NCBI RefSeq assembly: GCF_900496995.4 | Contig: NW_024470382.1 | Location: 372,001-436,000, forward strand | Length of the DNA: 64,000 nucleotides | Source of the DNA: Aquila chrysaetos chrysaetos | Lineage: Eukaryota; Chordata; Aves; Accipitriformes; Accipitridae | Direction: 5' to 3' | Shown here: positions 59,525-64,000 of the stretch, in pieces | Layout: each line of letters begins with the position of its first letter | Numbering within the stretch: the stretch's first letter is position 1 | The notes under the pieces: generated by a model | The model's input: only the letters and a program-made list of their open reading frames with translations | Databases searched by the model: none | What the model was told of the DNA's origin: nothing | Position numbers and translations under genes: made by a program

Positions 59525-62500
59525 GGATCCTCACCCCCCCGGTGGTGCCCCAGCCCGCCCCGGAGCGCCCTTACCAATGCACTGAGTGCGGCAAAGCCTT
59601 CAAGGGCTCCTCGGGGCTGCGTTACCACATGCGGGACCACACGGGTGAGCGACCCTACGCCTGCCGCGAGTGCGGTAAGGCCTTCAAGCGTTCTTCCCTC
59701 CTCCAGATTCACCAGCGGGTTCACACAGGGCTGCGGGCTTTCGAGTGCGCCCAGTGCGGTCTCACCTTCAAGTGGGCATCCCACTACCAGTACCACCTCC
59801 GGCAACACACTGGCGAGCGGCCCTACCGCTGCCCCGACTGCCCCAAAGCCTTCAAGAACACCTCCTGCCTCCGCCGCCATCGCCAGCTCCACACCGGCGA
59901 GCGGCCCCACGCCTGCCCCGTCTGCGGCAAAGCCTTCGCCCAAACCTCCAACCTCCGGCAACACCAGCGGGTCCACACCGGCGAGCGGCCCTACGCCTGC
60001 CCCCAGTGCGGCAAGACCTTCACCCACTCCTCCAACCTCCAGCTCCACCGCCGCACCCACTCCGCCGCCCGCCCCTACCGCTGCCCGCTCTGTCCCAAGG
60101 CCTTCGTCATGGCTTCCTACCTCCAGCGTCACCTCCGCACCCACGCTCCCGGCCCCCGCGGGACCCCCCGCCGCCCCCCTCCGCCCCCTTCCGAAGCCCA
60201 GACCTTCCTGCTGGTGCAGACCCCGCAGGGCCTGCAGCTCATCCCCAGCCCCCCGGCCCCCCCACGGAAGCTCCTCCTGCTGCCCAGCCCCCCGGCCGAG
60301 CCCCCTGCTTTCACCCTCCTGCCCGCCGAGGGTCCCCCGTCCCGGGCGGGGAAGGGTCCCCGGGCATCGGGATCCCCCACTGCCGGGCAGAGCATCTTGT
60401 TGGTACCCGGCACGGGGCAGGCACTGCCCAGCGTCCAGCTCCAGGCGGTGGCGGGGACCCCGGCGGGGGCCAGCGTCATCGTCCTGAGGGGTGGCGTTGG
60501 GGGTGTCCTCCCGCCGCGGGGACCGCAGGCCCCCGAGGTCACTGGCGTCCAGCTGCAGGCGGCCGAGGTGACCAACGTCCAGCTCCAAGCCCTGCCGCAA
60601 CCCTTGGAGGTCACCAATATTCAGCTCCAAGCCGCCGAGGTGACAAATGTCCAGCTCCAAGCCACGGAGGTGACAAGTGTCCAGCTCCAAGCCCTGCCGC
60701 AGCCCTTGGATGTCGCCAACATCCAGCTCCAAGCTGCCGAGATGACGAATGTCCAGCTCCAAGCCCTGCCACAGCCCTCCAAGGTGACCAACATCCAGCT
60801 CCAAGCCAGTGAGGTGACCAACGTCCAGCTCCAAGCCCTGCCGCAGCCCTTGGACGTCACCAACATCCAGCTCCAAGCCAGTGAGGTGACCAATGTCCAG
60901 CTCCAAGCCCTGCCGCAGCCCTTGGACGTCACCAACATCCAGCTCCAAGCCAGTGAGGTGACAAATGTCCAGCTGCAAGCCCTGCCGCAGCCCTCCAAGG
61001 TGGCCAACATCCAGCTCCATGCTCTGCCACAACCCTCAGACGTCACCAACATCCAGCTCCAAGCTCTGCCACAACCCTCGGACGTCACCAACATCCAACT
61101 GCAGGCCGCAGAGGTGACAAATGTCCAGCTGCAAGCCCTGCCACAACCCTTGGATGTCACCAACATCCAGCTCCGAGCCCTGCCACAACCCTCTGAGGTC
61201 ACCAACATCCAGCTGCAGGCCACTGAGGTGACAAATGTCCAGCTCCAAGCCCTGCCGCAATCCTCCAAGGTGACCAACATCCAGCTGCAAGCCCTGCCAC
61301 AACCCTTGGATGTCACCAACATCCAGCTGCAGGCCACCGAGGTCACAAATGTCCAGCTCCAAGCCCTGCCACAGCCCTCTGAGATCACCAACATCCAGCT
61401 CCAAGCCCTGCCGCAGCCCTCAGAGCTGCCCGACATCCATCTCCAGGCCACGGAGGTGCCCAGTGTCCATCTCCAGGCCACGGAGGTGACAGATGTCCAT
61501 CTCCAGGCCACGGAGGTGCCCAGCGTCCATCTCCAGGCCACGGAGGTACCCAACGTCCAGCTGCAGACCACCAAGGTACCCGACATCCATCTCCAAGCCA
61601 CAGAGGTGTCCAATGTCCCTCTCCAAGCCGCTGAGGTCCCCAGTGTCCCTCTCCAAACCGCAGAGGTCCCCAGTGTCCATCTTGAGGCCACAGAGGTGCC
61701 TGACATCCATCTCCCGGCTACAGAGTTGCCCAGCATCCATCTCCAAGCCACAGAGGTGCCTGACATCCAGCTACAGGCCATGGAGGTGGCCAACATCCAG
61801 CTGCAGACCACAGAGGTGCCCAATGTCCATCTTGACACCACTGAGGTGCCCGATGTCCATCTCGAAACCACTGAGGTGCCCGATGTCCATCTTGAAGCCA
61901 CAGAGGTGCCCAGTGTCCATCTCCAGACCACGAAGGTGACCAATGTCCACCTGCAGGCCACTGAGGTGACCAACGTCCATCACCAAACCGTGGAGGTGCC
62001 CAGTGTCCATCTCCAGGCCGCAGAGGTGCCCACCGTCCATGTCCAGAATGCAGAGGTAACCACTGTCCAGCTGCAAGCCACTGAGGTGCCCAGCATCCAT
62101 CCCCAAACCACAGAGGTGACAAATGTCCATCTCCAGGCCGCAGAGGTGCCCAATGTGTGTCACCAAACCACTGAGGTGCCCAGTGTCCATCTCCAAGTCA
62201 CAGAGGTGCCCAGCGTCCATCTCCAGACCACGGAGATGACCAATGTCCATCTCCAAGACACTGAGGTGTCCAGTGTCCATCACCAAATGATGGAGGTGCC
62301 CAACATCCATCTCAAGATCACGGAGGTGCCCAACATCCAACTGAAGACGATGGAGGTGACAAATGTCCATCTCCAGGCCACTGAGGTGCCCAGCGCCTGT
62401 CACCAAATGTTGGAGGTGCCCAGCATCCAACTCAAGACCACAGAGGGGCCTAACATGCATCTCAAGACCACGGAGGAGGTGCCCAGCGTCCAACTCAAGA

Positions 62501-62988
62501 CCGTGGAGGTGCCCAACGTCCAACTCAAGACCGTGGAGGTACCCAACATCCAACTCAAGACCGTGGAGGTGCCCAACGTCCAACTCAAGCCCACGGAGGT
62601 GACCAATGTCCATCTCCAGGCCGCAGAGGTGCCCAACGTCCAGCCGCAGCCCCCCGAGGTGCTTGTGGCCGGGGGGGGCCCGTCCCCCTCCCCGACCCCA
62701 CAGCTGGCGGTGGTGGGGGCAGCCGGGGGGCTGCCCCCCGTACTGCTGCTACGGGGGAGTGGGGGGGGACCTGCCCGCCTCTGCCTGCAGGCGCTGGCCC
62801 AGCTGCCCCCCCCCGGCCCCCCCCGAATCCTCCTGGTCCGGGGTGACCCAGTACCGGCGAGCAGCGGTGGGGGGCAGCCCCCCACCCCAGCCCGGGGTGT
62901 GCCTGGGAGCGGCAGTAGTGGGGGGGGGACAGGGACGGGACCCCCTGCCCCAGAGCTGCCCAATGTCCCTCTGGTTCACACCTTCTGA
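59518..62988 (+). CDS. ZNF628: ZNF628-like protein, C-terminal part: 7 fingers + decapeptide repeats
   Basis: This frame is open from left of the C run to TGA at 62986 and supplies about 1,155 residues. Seven C2H2 fingers (about 59560-60140) are close copies of fingers 2-8 of the first part, including the HTGLRAFEC linker. A Pro-rich segment follows, then an array at about 60535-62660 coding for 10-residue units of type [10 protein letters not shown] or [10 protein letters not shown] alternating with 14-residue units [14 protein letters not shown], and last a Gly/Pro-rich stretch ending PNVPLVHTF. Mammalian ZNF628 has, as I recall it, a VQL-rich C-terminal region and a similar terminal LVHTF. 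To join the two parts the C9 run must be read as C7 or C10. No ATG is needed here if the frames are fused. Confidence 0.8.
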   Translation, partial: PLRILTPPVVPQPAPERPYQCTECGKAFKGSSGLRYHMRDHTGERPYACRECGKAFKRSSLLQIHQRVHTGLRAFECAQCGLTFKWASHYQYHLRQHTGERPYRCPDCPKAFKNTSCLRRHRQLHTGERPHACPVCGKAFAQTSNLRQHQRVHTGERPYACPQCGKTFTHSSNLQLHRRTHSAARPYRCPLCPKAFVMASYLQRHLRTHAPGPRGTPRRPPPPPSEAQTFLLVQTPQGLQLIPSPPAPPRKLLLLPSPPAEPPAFTLLPAEGPPSRAGKGPRASGSPTAGQSILLVPGTGQALPSVQLQAVAGTPAGASVIVLRGGVGGVLPPRGPQAPEVTGVQLQAAEVTNVQLQALPQPLEVTNIQLQAAEVTNVQLQATEVTSVQLQALPQPLDVANIQLQAAEMTNVQLQALPQPSKVTNIQLQASEVTNVQLQALPQPLDVTNIQLQASEVTNVQLQALPQPLDVTNIQLQASEVTNVQLQALPQPSKVANIQLHALPQPSDVTNIQLQALPQPSDVTNIQLQAAEVTNVQLQALPQPLDVTNIQLRALPQPSEVTNIQLQATEVTNVQLQALPQSSKVTNIQLQALPQPLDVTNIQLQATEVTNVQLQALPQPSEITNIQLQALPQPSELPDIHLQATEVPSVHLQATEVTDVHLQATEVPSVHLQATEVPNVQLQTTKVPDIHLQATEVSNVPLQAAEVPSVPLQTAEVPSVHLEATEVPDIHLPATELPSIHLQATEVPDIQLQAMEVANIQLQTTEVPNVHLDTTEVPDVHLETTEVPDVHLEATEVPSVHLQTTKVTNVHLQATEVTNVHHQTVEVPSVHLQAAEVPTVHVQNAEVTTVQLQATEVPSIHPQTTEVTNVHLQAAEVPNVCHQTTEVPSVHLQVTEVPSVHLQTTEMTNVHLQDTEVSSVHHQMMEVPNIHLKITEVPNIQLKTMEVTNVHLQATEVPSACHQMLEVPSIQLKTTEGPNMHLKTTEEVPSVQLKTVEVPNVQLKTVEVPNIQLKTVEVPNVQLKPTEVTNVHLQAAEVPNVQPQPPEVLVAGGGPSPSPTPQLAVVGAAGGLPPVLLLRGSGGGPARLCLQALAQLPPPGPPRILLVRGDPVPASSGGGQPPTPARGVPGSGSSGGGTGTGPPAPELPNVPLVHTF
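60535..62660 (+). repeat. Coding minisatellite, 30- and 42-bp units
   Basis: About 2.1 kb and some 65-70 units inside the ZNF628-like frame. The first part (to about 61430) mixes 30-bp units (VTNVQLQ) with 42-bp units (ALPQPL + VTNIQLQ). The rest is almost pure 30-bp units in which VQL has become VHL. One unit carries an extra codon (EEV near 62474). The frame stays open throughout. Confidence 0.9.
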
Positions 62989-63330
62989 GGGGGGGGGGGG
63001 GCGCGGAACCCCTGGGACCCCCCAAGACCCCCCCCTGCAGAGCCAGAGCTGGGGGGGGGGCGCTCAGCCCCGGGGTCTCACTGATGCACATCTTGTGGGG
63101 GGAGGGGGCCGGACCCCCGGGACCCCCAGGATGCCCCAGAGCCCCCCCAAAGGCACCCAGGACCCCCCACCCAGGATGCCCCGTGGCCCCCCCAGCCCCG
63201 CCTGTGGAGCCGGTGCTGGGGGGGGGTGTCGTAAGGCTTGGAGTCCCGGGGGGGGGGGGTCGGCGCCCCCCCCCGGATGCCTGGGTCCGCCGTGGGCGTG
63301 GTCAATAAACGGTGCCCCGCCCCGCGCCGT
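62989..63330 (+). other. 3'UTR of ZNF628-like gene
   Basis: G/C-rich sequence with several G10-12 runs, ending near the poly(A) signal. No further coding signal. Confidence 0.6.
63304..63309 (+). terminator. Polyadenylation signal of ZNF628-like gene
   Basis: Perfect AATAAA in TGGTCAATAAACGGTG, 316 bp after the stop codon at 62988. Confidence 0.75.
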
Positions 63331-63339
63331 GCGGCTCTT

Positions 63340-64000
63340 CCTTACCGAGCTGGGGGGGGGGACGGGACTGGGGGGCGGGGCCGTCGCTGTGGGAAGGTGT
63401 CGTCGCTAGGGGCGTGGCGTTGCTAGGGGCGGGGCCGGTTGTTAGGGGTGGGATTGCTGCCCGGCAGTAATGGAGAGGGGCGGGGCCAGGGGCGGGGCCT
63501 GCCCGATACAGCGTGGCCTGGGCGGGTCCATGGGCGGAGGTGGGGGGGGGGGGGGGCGCGGGAGGGACCATGGGGGAGCACTGCGGCGGGGGGGGGGGGG
63601 GGGTTACTGGGGAACTGGGGGTTTTACTGGGAACACTGGAGAGGTGGGGTTGGGGGGGGAAGGGAGGCACTGGGAGGCGGGGGGGTGGGGCTCTGAGGGA
63701 CATTTGGGGGCAATGGGGGACACAGGAGTCTGGGGGGGACAGGGGTACCCCAAATCCTGCCCCACTGCCCCCCCCCCCCCGGTCTAGTGTGCCTGTGGCA
63801 TCCCCCCCAGTACAGCCCAACTGACCCCCAGTATGGCCCTGCTGGCCCCCACTATCGCCCCAGTATTCCCCCCACAATGTGGCCCCACTGACCCCCCAGT
63901 ATGGTCCCAGTACCCCCCCCCAGTATGGCCCCAGTATCCCCCCCAGTATGGCCCCACTGACTCCCAGTATGTGTGCAGGTGTGTCTGTGCACGTGTGTGC
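63340..64000. other. GC-rich flank with possible next promoter
   Basis: CpG and GGGGCGGGGCC boxes at 63370-63540 suggest a second CpG-island promoter. The remainder has (CCCCAGTATGGC)n-like short repeats (63820-63970). In human the gene after ZNF628 is NAT14, but no NAT14 coding sequence is seen in the window. Confidence 0.4.

Noticed and set aside
59509-61973. Long antisense frames over the ZNF628-like gene
   Set aside because: They mirror the sense finger and decapeptide repeats (for example LEVDVGHLxGL patterns) and are shadows of the repeat.
61000-62650. Collagen-like or silk-like structural protein
   Set aside because: The repeat is continuous with C2H2 fingers in the same frame, so it is the tail of the zinc-finger protein.

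Overview
This is eukaryotic genomic DNA, most likely a bird microchromosome. Chicken-repeat-1 (CR1) LINE fragments are the main interspersed repeats, two copies of a common avian ERV-type LTR are present, genes have introns with canonical GT-AG sites, and the right end is very GC-rich with a CpG island and long G or C runs. The exact species cannot be read from the window.

Layout, left to right. 1-423 holds a truncated LTR. 1790-3480 is the last coding exon of a C2H2 zinc-finger gene (+), with 11 fingers after an acidic N-terminus. From 7.2 to 53.2 kb the minus strand carries three tandem multi-exon genes for WC1/CD163-like group B scavenger-receptor (SRCR) membrane proteins. Each SRCR domain sits on one exon of about 315-354 bp in phase 1-1. 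I call them A, B and C. Gene A (23555 to 7239) has a probable signal exon, 14 SRCR exons and a transmembrane exon. Gene B (33376 to 26996) has a signal exon, 5 SRCR exons and a transmembrane exon. Gene C (53221 to 42503) has a signal exon, 8 SRCR exons, a transmembrane exon and a cytoplasmic tail; its eleven exons add up to an uninterrupted 955-aa reading frame. A broken SRCR exon at 34.87 kb, between B and C, records a lost domain or gene. From 57.5 kb a CpG island leads into a second zinc-finger gene (+) that I recognise as ZNF628-like: 18 fingers, then an array of about 2.1 kb coding for 10- and 14-residue repeats, split into two frames at a C9 run.

In human 19q13.42, ZNF628 lies close to SSC5D, a soluble multi-SRCR gene. 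A ZNF628-like gene next to SRCR genes here suggests conserved synteny, with an expansion to membrane-anchored receptors in this lineage (inference). The three receptors probably bind microbial or endogenous ligands on leukocyte surfaces. Gene C has a tail motif that could couple it to PI3-kinase or endocytosis.

Two apparent frameshifts, one in SRCR domain 11 of gene A and one in the ZNF628-like gene, both fall in homopolymer runs. They may be assembly errors rather than real lesions. The remaining stretches are introns and intergenic DNA with CR1 and LTR insertions, minisatellites and no coding sequence I can support.
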